Counted from the stretch's first letter, positions 18,047-27,162 are shown. The stretch: 64,000 bases of DNA from Desulfosporosinus sp. FKB (GCF_002196705.1 NZ_NADJ01000038.1:1-64000); one strand, 5' to 3'. Notes: generated from the letters alone by a model not told the origin. Translations and numbers: made by a program.

Positions 18047-18169
18047 GTAGGGCCATTTCGTCGTTTAATAAATAATTTGTCTACATTTGGCAATAATCTT
18101 AGACAATGAACATTGCATAAATAAAGTTGACCAGTAACATACTATCCTGAAAAATACGGGGGTTGCATT

Positions 18170-18640
18170 ATGCTATCAACATTTTTCTATCCATGTTATA
18201 TAGTTGCAGCTTTTATAGTTGTACTTTTAACGATCCCTCAAAGGGATTTAAAGAACTACTTTATTTATGGTTTCCTTTTTGGAGGATTTGGTGACGTCGT
18301 TGTTGTTGGTTTATTTCAAAATATACTGCATATCATCTGGTTCAAAAATGCTGGCATTTTTAATGTTTTGGGAGAAAATTTACTTTCCCCTCTCAGCTGG
18401 ATCTTAACAGTCATGATCTTTCTGCGCTTTTTACCTTTAAGAAAGGTATTTCAATATACTTATATTATAGGTTTTGCAGCATTCAGTGTTGGATATGGTT
18501 ATTTAGTCCACAATGCGGGCTTATTTGATTTTCAGTCCTGGTATTATCCGTTTTTCTCCTATATGACGTTTTTGTTTTGGTGGTCAACGATTACTTGGGT
18601 TTTTATTAAAACAAGCTCACTCATAAAGAGCCATGCTTAA
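18170..18640 (+). CDS. small multi-pass membrane protein (CBO0543-like)
   Basis: A 156-residue very hydrophobic protein with about five membrane segments. Conserved-looking features are PQRDLKNYFIYGFLFGGFGD after the first helix, and paired aromatic stretches near the end (FFSYMTFLFWWSTITW). Size and layout resemble the CBO0543 family of clostridial membrane proteins, whose function is unknown to me. The start has GGGGG upstream. No operon partner is evident. Confidence 0.65.
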   Translation: MLSTFFYPCYIVAAFIVVLLTIPQRDLKNYFIYGFLFGGFGDVVVVGLFQNILHIIWFKNAGIFNVLGENLLSPLSWILTVMIFLRFLPLRKVFQYTYIIGFAAFSVGYGYLVHNAGLFDFQSWYYPFFSYMTFLFWWSTITWVFIKTSSLIKSHA

Positions 18641-18910
18641 TAGTAGAAGATTTTTCACTTGTTTAGAATACTTCCAATATTTCTTTTTGAACTCGCTCTG
18701 CCATAAATACTTCTATAAACTTTGTGGATAGCCAAATATTACTAAGCGAATAATTTAAAATACAATTAATATTTTTTTAAGGCAGGTAATTCTGAATTAT
18801 TAGCGAACTCTAATTATTAGGAAGATTATTTTATTTGGAAGATACTCAATAGACAATGACATGAGATGTTGTAAGGTGCCATACATAGTCACAAAAAAGG
18901 AGAGAGGATA

Positions 18911-19141
18911 ATGAGCGGAAGGTGTTATACAATTCATAATGACAACAAAAAATTTAATGGTAACGTCAATACCGCCGTAAGAGGAACAACTGCTGCTGTC
19001 ATCTATTTAAGGACATCGAACAACTATAATGCCAAAGAAGAACACGATGATCGGAAAAAGGCAATAATTTCGGTGAGTATAATATGTACTTTCTTATTCT
19101 TCTTGACTACTCTTGTTATGGTTTCAAATATAAATTATTAA
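18911..19141 (+). CDS. small hypothetical protein with C-terminal membrane segment
   Basis: A 76-residue protein. The first ~45 residues are polar with several Asn; residues ~48-72 form one membrane helix (IISVSIICTFLFFLTTLVMV). The start is preceded by a strong AAGGAGAGAGG, and a perfect terminator follows within 60 bases. Both support a real gene. No family was recognised. The polar part contains an Ala/Thr-rich stretch (NTAVRGTTAAVIYLRTS). Confidence 0.6.
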   Translation: MSGRCYTIHNDNKKFNGNVNTAVRGTTAAVIYLRTSNNYNAKEEHDDRKKAIISVSIICTFLFFLTTLVMVSNINY

Positions 19142-19149
19142 ACATAAAT

Positions 19150-19203
19150 ATGAAGATTGTTAGAAGCCGCTCACAGTAAGCGGCTTCTAACAATCTTCAA
19201 AAA
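19150..19203 (+). terminator. strong terminator after the 76-residue protein
   Basis: GATTGTTAGAAGCCGCT pairs perfectly with AGCGGCTTCTAACAATC around a short CACAGTA loop, then TTCAAAAATAATC. The long perfect stem could act for both strands, since the HAD gene ends nearby on the minus strand. Confidence 0.75.
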
Positions 19204-19270
19204 TAATCATGTATTTAAATGAGGGGCCAAGTTGCTAAGAGAAGGACTATTATAATCTGGCGATTTTCGG

Positions 19271-19894
19271 TTACTGCAAGTTGATGATTGATAAGATGTC
19301 CTCTGGTGAATAAGCGATATAATCCGGCTGTTCACCTTGTAACATCTCCAGCAAATCATATCCCCAGTTTGCCCAGATAATCTTAATGCCCAGCTTTTTA
19401 CAGGCAATCACATCTCTTATTTCATCTCCGACATAGAGCACTTCAGATGCTTCTAACATTTTGGAGATTAATAATTTCTTAATCACCTTGTCCTTACCTA
19501 AGATATTATGGGAATTAATAATAGTTTCAAAAACATTAAGCTGCTTTTCACCCAAATAATCTCGTATGTTACTCTCAGAGTTTGAAGAAACTATCGCTAA
19601 TTCATATCCCTTTTTCTTCAGCTCAATTAGGATTTCTCTCATGCCCGTAACCAAAGCAATAGTTTCCAATGAATGTTTATACTGTTTAGTAAAATCGGCG
19701 GCAAAAAGCGGGAGTTTATAAACTGGCAAATTAAGGGCCTTAAATCGTTCATGGAGAGGAAGCTTTTTAATTGTATCGAAACTCTTGATTTTTTTCACAT
19801 GATATTTGTCTGCGAGTTGATTGTAAATTTTGATAGATATACTTTGGGAATCAACCAGAGTGCCGTCAAAATCAAACACAAGTAATTTTACCAT
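19271..19894 (-). CDS. HAD superfamily hydrolase, phosphoglycolate phosphatase-like
   Basis: A 207-residue HAD phosphatase with a cap domain. Motif I is FDFDGTLVDS (residues ~6-15, nucleophile Asp), motif II is IVSSNSES near 110, and motif IV is YVGDEIRDV near 160. A conserved Lys in GKDKVIKKLL lies before it. The start is ATG 19894 with AAGGAG upstream; a longer frame to 19951 lacks a ribosome site. The substrate is not predictable. Glyoxylate/glycolate links to the aminotransferase upstream are possible but repeat copy F separates them. Confidence 0.8.
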   Translation of the reverse strand: MVKLLVFDFDGTLVDSQSISIKIYNQLADKYHVKKIKSFDTIKKLPLHERFKALNLPVYKLPLFAADFTKQYKHSLETIALVTGMREILIELKKKGYELAIVSSNSESNIRDYLGEKQLNVFETIINSHNILGKDKVIKKLLISKMLEASEVLYVGDEIRDVIACKKLGIKIIWANWGYDLLEMLQGEQPDYIAYSPEDILSIINLQ

Positions 19895-19988
19895 TGGAAT
19901 GCTCCTTTTATGTTTTAAAAAGGGTAAAAGAATCTTGTATAGTATATTCACCCTAAAACATAATTTGACAATCCGTAGTTCATTTAGT

Positions 19989-20163
19989 TTGATCCACTCG
20001 TCAGCCTCCCCCTTCTACAAGTGGGAGTTGTTCCCATAGGGGGAGAGTTCATCCTTCAGCGCGATAGCATTTATTATGGGCTTGGCGCTTTCGGCGAAAG
20101 TGTCCACAGGACGCTTTCGCCACCGAAGCCCCGATGTTCAGCTTTAGCTGAACGAGTTCACTC
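19989..20163 (-). repeat. structured interspersed element, copy F
   Basis: A full-length minus-strand copy, ~175 bp. Left hairpin GTTCAGCTAAAGCTGAAC, GGGGCTTCGGTGG, inner hairpin GAAAGCGTCC/GGACACTTTC, the CCCATAATAAATGCTATCGC segment, then a degraded right hairpin. It is closest to copy H. It lies between the aminotransferase and HAD genes. Confidence 0.8.
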
Positions 20164-20204
20164 AAGAAGGACAAAAGGCGGACATTAAAACATACTTAGA
20201 GAAA

Positions 20205-21395
20205 TTAACCAAGAAGAATCTGCTTTTGATTCGTAATAACTCCTTCGGTTTTAAGGATTATATGTTGTGCTGCTCGAACACTTGCACCTAACTCAATATC
20301 AACACCCATTTTGAGCAAAGCCATTTCTAAAGTAGATAAGGTCGTAAGAATATCGGTCTCAAATACATTACCCAGATGTCCAACTCGAACCACTCGATTC
20401 GCCAATTTTTCCAATCCGCTTGCCAAGGAAACACCATATTCATCGTTCATAACCTTTTGAAGCTTTTTCCCTTCTATTCCCTCAGGCATGCAAACAGCAG
20501 TTACAGTTGGAGAAGCCACTTTGTCTTCCGCTAAAAGACGCAAATTAATGGCCTTTGCCCCATCACGAAGGGCGTCTCTCATTCTTCTATGCCGGGCAAA
20601 GATGTTTTCCATCCCTTCCTCTTCAAAGCATCTTAGCACTTCCTCTAAACCGTAGAGCAAAGATATTGCCGGTGTATAAGGATTCTGGGATTTAACAAGA
20701 AAATTCTTGGCAGTTAATGCATCCCAGTAAAATTTAGGAAGTTTGGAGTGACGATAGGCCTCCCATGCTCGTGCGTTCATCGCCAGAAAACTTAAACCGG
20801 GCGGCAGCATGAGTCCTTTCTGAGAACCTGTAACCACGACATCCAAATTCCATTCGTCCATTTTAAGGGGAATTGCTGCCAGAGAACTGACCGCATCTAC
20901 ATAAATTAAGGCCGGATGATTTCCTCGAGCTTTAGAAAGAGCTTTGATATCATGAGTTACGCCTGTTGATGTTTCGTTATGAGTCACTATAATCGCTTTA
21001 ATCTCATGCTTCCGATCAGCGCTTAAACGTTCAGCTAACCACTCAGGCGAAAGACCTTTTCCCCAAGGAAAGTCCATCTTTTCCACATCTAAACCGAAAT
21101 TTTTGGCAATCTCCGCGAAATAATCGCCAAATACCCCAGCACTTAAAGCAAGAACCTTATCCCCCGGGGAAAGAGTATTAACCAATGCTGCTTCTAACGC
21201 TCCTGTTCCCGACGACGGATACGTTATAACGTCGCCCGAAGTTCCAAATAGTCTTTGAAGTCCTTTGGTTATTCCCCCGAAAAGCTTCTCGTACTCCACA
21301 CTGCGATGATTTATCATTTGGCGGTGCATAGCCTGAAGAACTCGATCCGGAATAGTAGTTGGTCCAGGAACCATAAACAAATCTTTTCTTAACAT
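20205..21395 (-). CDS. class V aminotransferase (serine-pyruvate / alanine-glyoxylate type)
   Basis: A 396-residue PLP enzyme of fold type I, class V. PGPTTIP lies at the N-terminus, SSGTGALEAAL near residue 68 binds phosphate, and the PLP lysine is in TGSQKGLMLPPG near 190. It transfers an amino group between serine or alanine and pyruvate or glyoxylate. The serine T-box upstream argues for a serine-related role. The family also includes PucG, the ureidoglycine-glyoxylate aminotransferase, so a link to the allantoin island ~8 kb away is possible. The start is ATG 21395 behind AGGGGG; a longer frame to 21446 runs into the leader terminator and is rejected. Confidence 0.82.
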   Translation of the reverse strand: MLRKDLFMVPGPTTIPDRVLQAMHRQMINHRSVEYEKLFGGITKGLQRLFGTSGDVITYPSSGTGALEAALVNTLSPGDKVLALSAGVFGDYFAEIAKNFGLDVEKMDFPWGKGLSPEWLAERLSADRKHEIKAIIVTHNETSTGVTHDIKALSKARGNHPALIYVDAVSSLAAIPLKMDEWNLDVVVTGSQKGLMLPPGLSFLAMNARAWEAYRHSKLPKFYWDALTAKNFLVKSQNPYTPAISLLYGLEEVLRCFEEEGMENIFARHRRMRDALRDGAKAINLRLLAEDKVASPTVTAVCMPEGIEGKKLQKVMNDEYGVSLASGLEKLANRVVRVGHLGNVFETDILTTLSTLEMALLKMGVDIELGASVRAAQHIILKTEGVITNQKQILLG

Positions 21396-21420
21396 TTCAA
21401 ATCCCCCTAATTCTTTTTTA

Positions 21421-21545
21421 GACAAAAAAACACTACCCCAACACATGGGGCAGTGTATTTACCGCGGTGCCACCCAAGTTTTTGACTATTTGTTCAGCAA
21501 TTAGTTCAGCAGCATTTGAGTCTTATTCTTTCGAAGATAAACTTC
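21421..21545 (-). promoter_or_regulatory. incomplete second T-box element
   Basis: On the minus strand this has the T-box sequence GGGTGGCACCGCGG (21462-21475) followed by a terminator ACACTGCCCC/GGGGTAGTGT (21430-21456) and a run of T. Only ~70 bases lie between it and repeat copy G, too few for a Stem I with specifier loop. It is the 3' half of a T-box. It stands directly before the aminotransferase start and may still terminate transcription. Confidence 0.75.
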
Positions 21546-21547
21546 TC

Positions 21548-21666
21548 AAGTGAACTCGTTCAGCTTAAGCTGAACATCGGGGCTTCAGATGGGGACTCTA
21601 CCCCACCGGAAGTTAACGAAGGACCCACCCCCACTTATAGAAGTGGGGACCTTAAAACTCGATAAA
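21548..21666 (+). repeat. structured interspersed element, copy G, between two T-boxes
   Basis: A ~118 bp copy: left hairpin GTTCAGCTtaAGCTGAAC after GTGA, a short central stem, then CCCCCACTTatagAAGTGGGG and CCTTAAAACTCGATAAA. It lies exactly between the terminator of the complete T-box and the incomplete T-box. Transcription of the aminotransferase must pass through it. Confidence 0.78.
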
Positions 21667-21897
21667 CCAAAAACTTCTCGTCCCTCTAAGAGGGACGAGA
21701 AGTAATTCCCGCGTTGCCACCCTGTTTGCTATAAATAGCCAACTTGATTCCGCTGTATCGGGCGGACCCGTCTCGGTTCTTCACCAGACACTCCAGGACG
21801 GAATCTTCTACCCTGTTACTGACTTCCACCAGCCGTCAGCTCTCTAAAAACAGTAATAGTCAACTTTCCCTTCATCGTGTTAACAAAAACGAATTGA
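21667..21897 (-). promoter_or_regulatory. serine T-box leader
   Basis: On the minus strand a full T-box leader: AGAGAGCTGACGGCTGGTGG (Stem I conserved part), the segment GAAGATTCCGTCCTGGAG where TCC stands in the specifier position (serine), the T-box GGGTGGCAACGCGGG (21708-21722) and the terminator CTTCTCGTCCCTC/GAGGGACGAGAAG (21674-21702) with T tail. Uncharged tRNA-Ser would favour read-through. The serine reading rests on alignment by eye to the glyQS leader (specifier just before the purine and the C-C-T-G-G-A-G block). Confidence 0.85.
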
Positions 21898-21901
21898 TAT
21901 G

Positions 21902-21930
21902 ATTGTATACCCATGCCTTCTAAACGTCAA
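21902..21930 (-). promoter_or_regulatory. promoter of the T-box leader
   Basis: Minus strand TTGACG (21925-21930), 17-bp spacer, TACAAT (21902-21907). It is placed correctly for a transcript beginning a few bases before Stem I. Confidence 0.75.
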
Positions 21931-21999
21931 GTGTTTATCAACAGATTAGTGAATTGTATTCTGTATTCAAACAAGGCTCTTGTTTCATTTTAAAATGGT

Positions 22000-24900
22000 T
22001 TAAAAGTTTGTCATATGTCCTTGAAGAGCCCTTTGCTCTAATTTAGTATTTATCAAAGAATAAATAACTGGTATCACGATAAAGGTCAGGAAGGTCGCTG
22101 TCAAGAGTCCAAACATAATCGTTACCGACATCGGGCCAAATAAAGCACTTTTAGATAAGGCAAGAGGTATAAGCCCGGTGATGGTTGCCGTAGAACTTAG
22201 TATAATAGGGCGAAATCTTTGACTCACAGCATAAATACAAGCTTCATCAATTGATAGCCCCTCTTCTCTCCCGCCGTTAATATATTCAATAAGCAGGATT
22301 GCGTTTCTAATGACTACCCCAATAAGGCTTATGATTCCCATTACAGCTGTTAAGGATAGAGGCATTCTAAAGACCATAAGTCCGATGACAACTCCTATTA
22401 GGGACAATGGCAGCGAACACATAATAATTAAAGGCTGGACAAAGGATTTAAATTGAATAAACAATAAGACGTAAATTATTAGGATAGTTAAGGCTCCAGC
22501 TACTGCAAGACTGGTAAAGTTCTTTTGGATTTGATTTTTTTCTCCGTCATAGAGAACATTTACGCCATTTAAATCCATTTTAGCAACCTGTTCACTCAAA
22601 GCATTTTCTATATTGACCGAATTGTACCCAGTTTTGACATCACTGTATACAGTCACCGTTTTTTCTTTTTTGTAGTGTTTAATTTGATCTAACTCCGGTG
22701 TAAGCTTGATGGATGCCACCTGGGCTAAGAGAACTTTATTATCTGCAACACTGGATTTTATTTGCAGATTTTCAAGATCCTGCACAGATGAAATATTGGT
22801 TTTTACCAAAATATCATACTCACTGCCGTTTTTCCTGTAAACAGAACTGCTGTAACCGTTCAGGGCGATGTTGATTTGCTGAAGAATGTCTGATTTTAGC
22901 AAACCAAGCTGCGAGGCTTTGGCATCATCAATATTGATCTCGTATTCATAGGATTTCTGCGCGGCATCATCTCTCACGTTCATAGTTCCAGGTATATTTA
23001 GCATTTTTTGCTGTATCTTTTCGGAAGCAGAATATAGTTTATCTAAATCATCTCCAGTGAGTCTCAAGCGTATGGGTGCTCCTATCGGTTGAGCCTGCTC
23101 TAATTGTTTTACAGTCGCTGTGCCTTGACTGAGTTTGCTATCCAACAAACTTTGTAGATGTTCAGCCAGCTCTTGCCTTGTTTGGAACTGCTTGGTTTTA
23201 TTGAGGTCTATTCTTACCATTATTTGCGCAGTATCTTTGGAAGCTGCAACTGAAGGTAAGGTGATATAAAATTTTGGCATACCTCCGCCTATAGCAGAGG
23301 TATATCCTGTCACTTCTTTTTGAGCTTTAAGGACATCCTCAACTTGTTTTACCAGATTAGCGGTACTGTCAATATCTTCAACCTTCTCATTGGAAACATC
23401 GATATAGAGGATATTCTTATCGACATAAGGGAAAAACTGCATTCCTAAGGTTTTCATTAGACCAAGAGCCGCTACAAAAATCCCTAAGGCTACGACAACA
23501 ATCCTCAGCTTATGTTTAAGGCCATAGCTTAAAAGATTACGGAACATTTTACGGATAATACTTTCTTTATCAGCATTTTTACTTTTTCTAAAAAATAGGG
23601 AAGACATCGCAGGAGTTACAAGTAAGGCAGAAATATACGAACACGTAACACATATCATAACAACCTGAGGCAAGGCTTTTAGGAATTCTCCAACAGCTCC
23701 GGGAATTGTCAGAAGTGGGGCAAAGGCACCAACGATAATCAGAGTGGAAGTGAATACGGGAACAAACAACCTTTTTATTCCCTGAAATGCTGCTTCATTC
23801 CCTGATAATCCTTTGTCGATACCTACTTGAATAACATCACCTATTACTATAGCATCGTCAACCAGTATCCCTAAGGCGATAATAAGAGCTGTGGTAGACA
23901 TTTGCATAACTTTAATCCCCAGGACATACATTACTAAGAAAGACATTGAAATTGATATCGGGATAACTGCAGATACCACCATAGCATTTCTAAGGCTCAT
24001 ACCAATAAGTACTGTGATAATTACAAGAATGATACCTTCTCGAAGATTATCCATAAAGAAAGAAACAGAATCGCTAACGTCTTTCGGTTGAAAAGTAACT
24101 TCATCGATGGTCAAATCACTAGGAAGCTGTTTTTTTATAGTGTCTAATTCTTTTCTGACATTATCTCCTACGAGTACAATGTTTTTATTGTCTTGAAAGT
24201 ATCCTGCAAGCAGTACCGCATTAGCACCGTTATCAGTGAATTTAAGGTCAGAATTATCGTCATAATCCATATAGACCTTGGCAATATCTTTAATTCTTAA
24301 AGTTTCCCCAGTAGTCTTTGAAACCCCTATAATTGTATTTTGTATATCCTGTAGTGAGGTAAATGTACCTGGTGTTTCAACCTTTATCTTGCCTGTTTTT
24401 AAGTTCAAAGATCCAGAAGGAATATTAATATTTTGAGCTTTAAGTACATTACACAAATCTACCAAGGAAATACCATATTTGTTGATTTGGCTCCAATCCA
24501 CATCGATCTTTAATTGCTTATCCTGCTTGCCATCGATATCAAACCTGGAAATACCATCGACATTGCTCAATTCTTTTTTAATATCGTCGGCATAATTGCC
24601 CAGTTGCTCATAGGAATAGTTTTTACCTGAGATACTTAATATCATCCCGGCTGTTTCTGTAAGATTAGTATCTACTGTACTATCTTGGCACCCATCAGGA
24701 AGCTCCGATTTCAAATCGTTAATTTTATCTCGTAAGTCTCTCCAGGCTTTGTCTTTGTCGGCATCATTGTTTAAATAAACGATAACGATAGACGCACTAT
24801 TTTTCGAGTATGATTCGGCATAATCATAGCCATCAATTTCCTCGACTTTATCTTCAATTTTCTTGGTCACGAGTGTCTCTATATCACTAGGAGAAGCTCC

Positions 24901-25056
24901 GGGATAGATGGTTGTAATCATGGCGGCCGGCGAGGAAACATCCGGGCTTTCTTGTTTTGGATCAATGTAATAACTATAGAATCCCGCGATGATGACTAAG
25001 ACTACAAGGAATAAGACAATTTTTTTATTCTCAATGGCTGCTTTAATCAGTCTCAT
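22000..25056 (-). CDS. RND family efflux transporter (HAE1/AcrB-like)
   Basis: A 1018-residue proton-driven exporter with 12 membrane segments and two large extracytoplasmic loops. The proton-relay pair DD is seen in TM4 (GILVDDAIVIGD, near residue 400). At the TM10 position where AcrB has Lys, this protein has Arg (GVVIRNAILLIEY). It pairs with the adaptor gene 11 bases upstream. No outer-membrane channel gene is present, as expected for a single-membrane bacterium. Substrates are likely drugs or lipophilic compounds, inferred from family and from the TetR control. Confidence 0.92.
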   Translation of the reverse strand: MRLIKAAIENKKIVLFLVVLVIIAGFYSYYIDPKQESPDVSSPAAMITTIYPGASPSDIETLVTKKIEDKVEEIDGYDYAESYSKNSASIVIVYLNNDADKDKAWRDLRDKINDLKSELPDGCQDSTVDTNLTETAGMILSISGKNYSYEQLGNYADDIKKELSNVDGISRFDIDGKQDKQLKIDVDWSQINKYGISLVDLCNVLKAQNINIPSGSLNLKTGKIKVETPGTFTSLQDIQNTIIGVSKTTGETLRIKDIAKVYMDYDDNSDLKFTDNGANAVLLAGYFQDNKNIVLVGDNVRKELDTIKKQLPSDLTIDEVTFQPKDVSDSVSFFMDNLREGIILVIITVLIGMSLRNAMVVSAVIPISISMSFLVMYVLGIKVMQMSTTALIIALGILVDDAIVIGDVIQVGIDKGLSGNEAAFQGIKRLFVPVFTSTLIIVGAFAPLLTIPGAVGEFLKALPQVVMICVTCSYISALLVTPAMSSLFFRKSKNADKESIIRKMFRNLLSYGLKHKLRIVVVALGIFVAALGLMKTLGMQFFPYVDKNILYIDVSNEKVEDIDSTANLVKQVEDVLKAQKEVTGYTSAIGGGMPKFYITLPSVAASKDTAQIMVRIDLNKTKQFQTRQELAEHLQSLLDSKLSQGTATVKQLEQAQPIGAPIRLRLTGDDLDKLYSASEKIQQKMLNIPGTMNVRDDAAQKSYEYEINIDDAKASQLGLLKSDILQQINIALNGYSSSVYRKNGSEYDILVKTNISSVQDLENLQIKSSVADNKVLLAQVASIKLTPELDQIKHYKKEKTVTVYSDVKTGYNSVNIENALSEQVAKMDLNGVNVLYDGEKNQIQKNFTSLAVAGALTILIIYVLLFIQFKSFVQPLIIMCSLPLSLIGVVIGLMVFRMPLSLTAVMGIISLIGVVIRNAILLIEYINGGREEGLSIDEACIYAVSQRFRPIILSSTATITGLIPLALSKSALFGPMSVTIMFGLLTATFLTFIVIPVIYSLINTKLEQRALQGHMTNF

Positions 25057-25067
25057 TATAGTTCACC

Positions 25068-26282
25068 TCACTTCTCGGAAACCTGATAACCCGCTTTAAT
25101 ATTTTTCATCCCTTCAATAACAAGCTGATCTCCAGCTTTTAAACCTTCCACTGAAACTTTATCCTCTTGCGCTTCGCCCAAGGTAATATTTTTTCGAACA
25201 GCTCGGCCATTCTCTACAACATAAACATAATCTTCTCCATCATTTAAAATGCTGCTGATGGGAATCAAAATTGATGTTTGTTCGCCTGCATCTATGTACA
25301 CTTTTACACTTTCACCGATATAAAATTGGTCATTGTCGATAGGATTTAATAGCTTAATTTCTGTACTAAAAGTCCCTGATTGTTGATCGGCCATTTGAAC
25401 AATATTGTTGATTTCACCATTGACGGTCTTATTATCTATGTTCACTTCTGCTTTAGTACCAACTTTGATTTTCTTGACATCCTTATCTGACAATCCGACG
25501 GTAATCACTTGATCATCACTTCTCATTAGAACAACAGGATTTCCGGCAGGCTGCAATTCCCCTTCTTTACAGAGAACATCGACCACATAACCGTCCATGT
25601 CCGAAACCATTGAGGCATCCTGTACTAAATTCATTTTGGAATTATAATCAGCGGTTGCTGTATTCAGCTGCGCTAAAAGTGCCTCTTTGTCTTCATCCCT
25701 AGTTCCAGCCTGAAGCTGTTGCAAACTCTGCTGCGCGCTGTTCAGAGCGGCCTCGCTGCTGTCGAGTTGTAGTTTTGAACCATCCAAGGTTTGTTTGGAA
25801 ATCGCCGAATTATTATATAAGGTAACATTTTTATCATACAAATCTTTATAATAATTATAATTATCCTGTGCATTTTTTACCGCAATCTCGGCCTTATTAA
25901 TATCTTCTTGCTGTGCACCATTAACAGCTTTATTATATTGGGCGGCTGCAGCATCCATTTGGGACTGGGCAGCTTGCATTGCATAATTTAAGTCCGTTTT
26001 ATCAAGATCAACCAAGGGATCGCCCTTTTTCACATGCTGTCCTTTCGTAACATAAATTTTGGTGATCCTGGCAGAACTTTTAAAGGATAGTTTTCTTACT
26101 TCACTTTCGCCGGTAATCCCCTGGTACTCCAAGGAAACTGGATAGCTCTCTTCCCCTGCCTTTAACGTTTTTACGGGATAAGTTTTGATATCAGATTTAT
26201 TGGTATCGGCATTTCCCCCGCATCCGCTTAAGCTTAAGACAGCAAACAACAATAAAAGAATTAGTGATACCCTTTTTTTCAT
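25068..26282 (-). CDS. RND efflux adaptor (membrane fusion protein), lipoprotein
   Basis: A 404-residue HlyD/MFP-type adaptor. The N-terminus is a lipoprotein signal with lipobox LSLSGCGG (Cys near 21). A lipoyl/barrel-sandwich half (VTKGQHVKKGDPLVDLD near 75) is followed by a long Ala/Gln-rich coiled coil (about 95-215), the second half-motif (KEGELQPAGNPVV), then beta-barrel and membrane-proximal domains. It couples the RND pump to the cell surface. It is the first gene of the efflux operon, downstream of the TetR gene on the same strand. Confidence 0.9.
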   Translation of the reverse strand: MKKRVSLILLLLFAVLSLSGCGGNADTNKSDIKTYPVKTLKAGEESYPVSLEYQGITGESEVRKLSFKSSARITKIYVTKGQHVKKGDPLVDLDKTDLNYAMQAAQSQMDAAAAQYNKAVNGAQQEDINKAEIAVKNAQDNYNYYKDLYDKNVTLYNNSAISKQTLDGSKLQLDSSEAALNSAQQSLQQLQAGTRDEDKEALLAQLNTATADYNSKMNLVQDASMVSDMDGYVVDVLCKEGELQPAGNPVVLMRSDDQVITVGLSDKDVKKIKVGTKAEVNIDNKTVNGEINNIVQMADQQSGTFSTEIKLLNPIDNDQFYIGESVKVYIDAGEQTSILIPISSILNDGEDYVYVVENGRAVRKNITLGEAQEDKVSVEGLKAGDQLVIEGMKNIKAGYQVSEK

Positions 26283-26368
26283 ACTACTCTAATCCCCCTC
26301 GAGTCATCTATAAATAATGGCTATCCGTTCCTTGATTCCATTCTTTCTTTAAGTACAAAATTTGTTTC

Positions 26369-26983
26369 TTACAGTTCATTACTTTGTAATCCGTGTACTA
26401 AAACTTTCGAAGCACTTCTGCATAATCGTTCAATTTCCATCGGTATAAGGTCTCCTTCCAGTCTCGTCTGGACAATAAAAAGACCAATTAAAGATTCTAC
26501 ATACATCAAGGAAACTGTAAAAAAGTCATTTTTCCCAAGTGCACCTTCATTATGTAACTTAACTAATTTTCTCTCCAAAATTTCAACGATGGATCTAAAC
26601 GTGTTTGTAACATTTTTGACGAGCTCTGATCTCTGCTTAGACTCAATTATCGCCACAATCAAAACACCTTTGCTTTGGACAATCCTACCATACAATTCCA
26701 TTCCAAATTGAAATAACATTTCTTCTAAGGGAATGTCGCTTTCTATGATGCTCTCAAGTTTTGAATTGCTGTGTTTAGTAAGGTCTTTGGTTATCGCTAA
26801 GAAAATTCCTTCTTTATTTTTAAAGTGTCTAAAAAGGGTCGCTTCATTGACGTTAGCTTCTTTGGCGATCATTTTCGTTGTCGTACCTTTAAAGCCATGA
26901 TCCATAAAAAGTTGTTTAGCTGCTTCAATAATTCTAATACTCAGAGCATTATCAGTTAAATTACCTGTCTCAATAGTCTCCAA
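26369..26983 (-). CDS. TetR family regulator of the efflux operon
   Basis: A ~204-residue TetR repressor. The DNA-binding domain is residues ~18-65 (IIEAAKQLFMDHGFKGTTTK, then EANVNEATLFRHFKNKE). The C-terminal half is a helical ligand domain. The start is set at TTG 26983, six bases after AGGTGG; the longer frame starts inside an operator. Two palindromic sites flank its promoter, so it probably represses itself and the adaptor/pump genes that follow on the same strand. Confidence 0.85.
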   Translation of the reverse strand: METIETGNLTDNALSIRIIEAAKQLFMDHGFKGTTTKMIAKEANVNEATLFRHFKNKEGIFLAITKDLTKHSNSKLESIIESDIPLEEMLFQFGMELYGRIVQSKGVLIVAIIESKQRSELVKNVTNTFRSIVEILERKLVKLHNEGALGKNDFFTVSLMYVESLIGLFIVQTRLEGDLIPMEIERLCRSASKVLVHGLQSNEL

Positions 26984-27013
26984 TTGGTAACCACCACCTA
27001 TCGGGATTATGCG

Positions 27014-27075
27014 TGCAAGCACTTGCAATTTTATTATACCAAATCAAAGCTCCTCGTGCAAGTAAGTGCTTGCAC
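27014..27075 (-). promoter_or_regulatory. TetR promoter with two operators
   Basis: Palindrome TGCAAGCACTTGCA (27014-27027) and palindrome GTGCAAGTAAGTGCTTGCAC (27056-27075). Between them, on the minus strand, TTGCAC, 17 bp and TATAAT form a promoter. The outer operator covers the -35 box and the inner one lies past the -10 box. This is the arrangement expected for autorepression. Confidence 0.75.
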
Positions 27076-27110
27076 TCAAATTTGCCTTGATTACCAAGAC
27101 TTAAGCAAAA

Positions 27111-27144
27111 GAAAAGAGCAACAGTATTTTGTCTGCTGCTCTCT
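27111..27144 (-). terminator. terminator of the hydrogenase-like/chemotaxis fusion gene
   Basis: Minus strand AGAGCAGCAG pairs with CTGTTGCTCT, followed by TTTCTTTTGC. Confidence 0.7.
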
Positions 27145-27162
27145 CAATGATCATATTGCAAA

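Noticed and set aside
21396-21446. Longer start for the class V aminotransferase
   Set aside because: The added codons run through the T-box terminator; ATG 21395 has a proper ribosome site.
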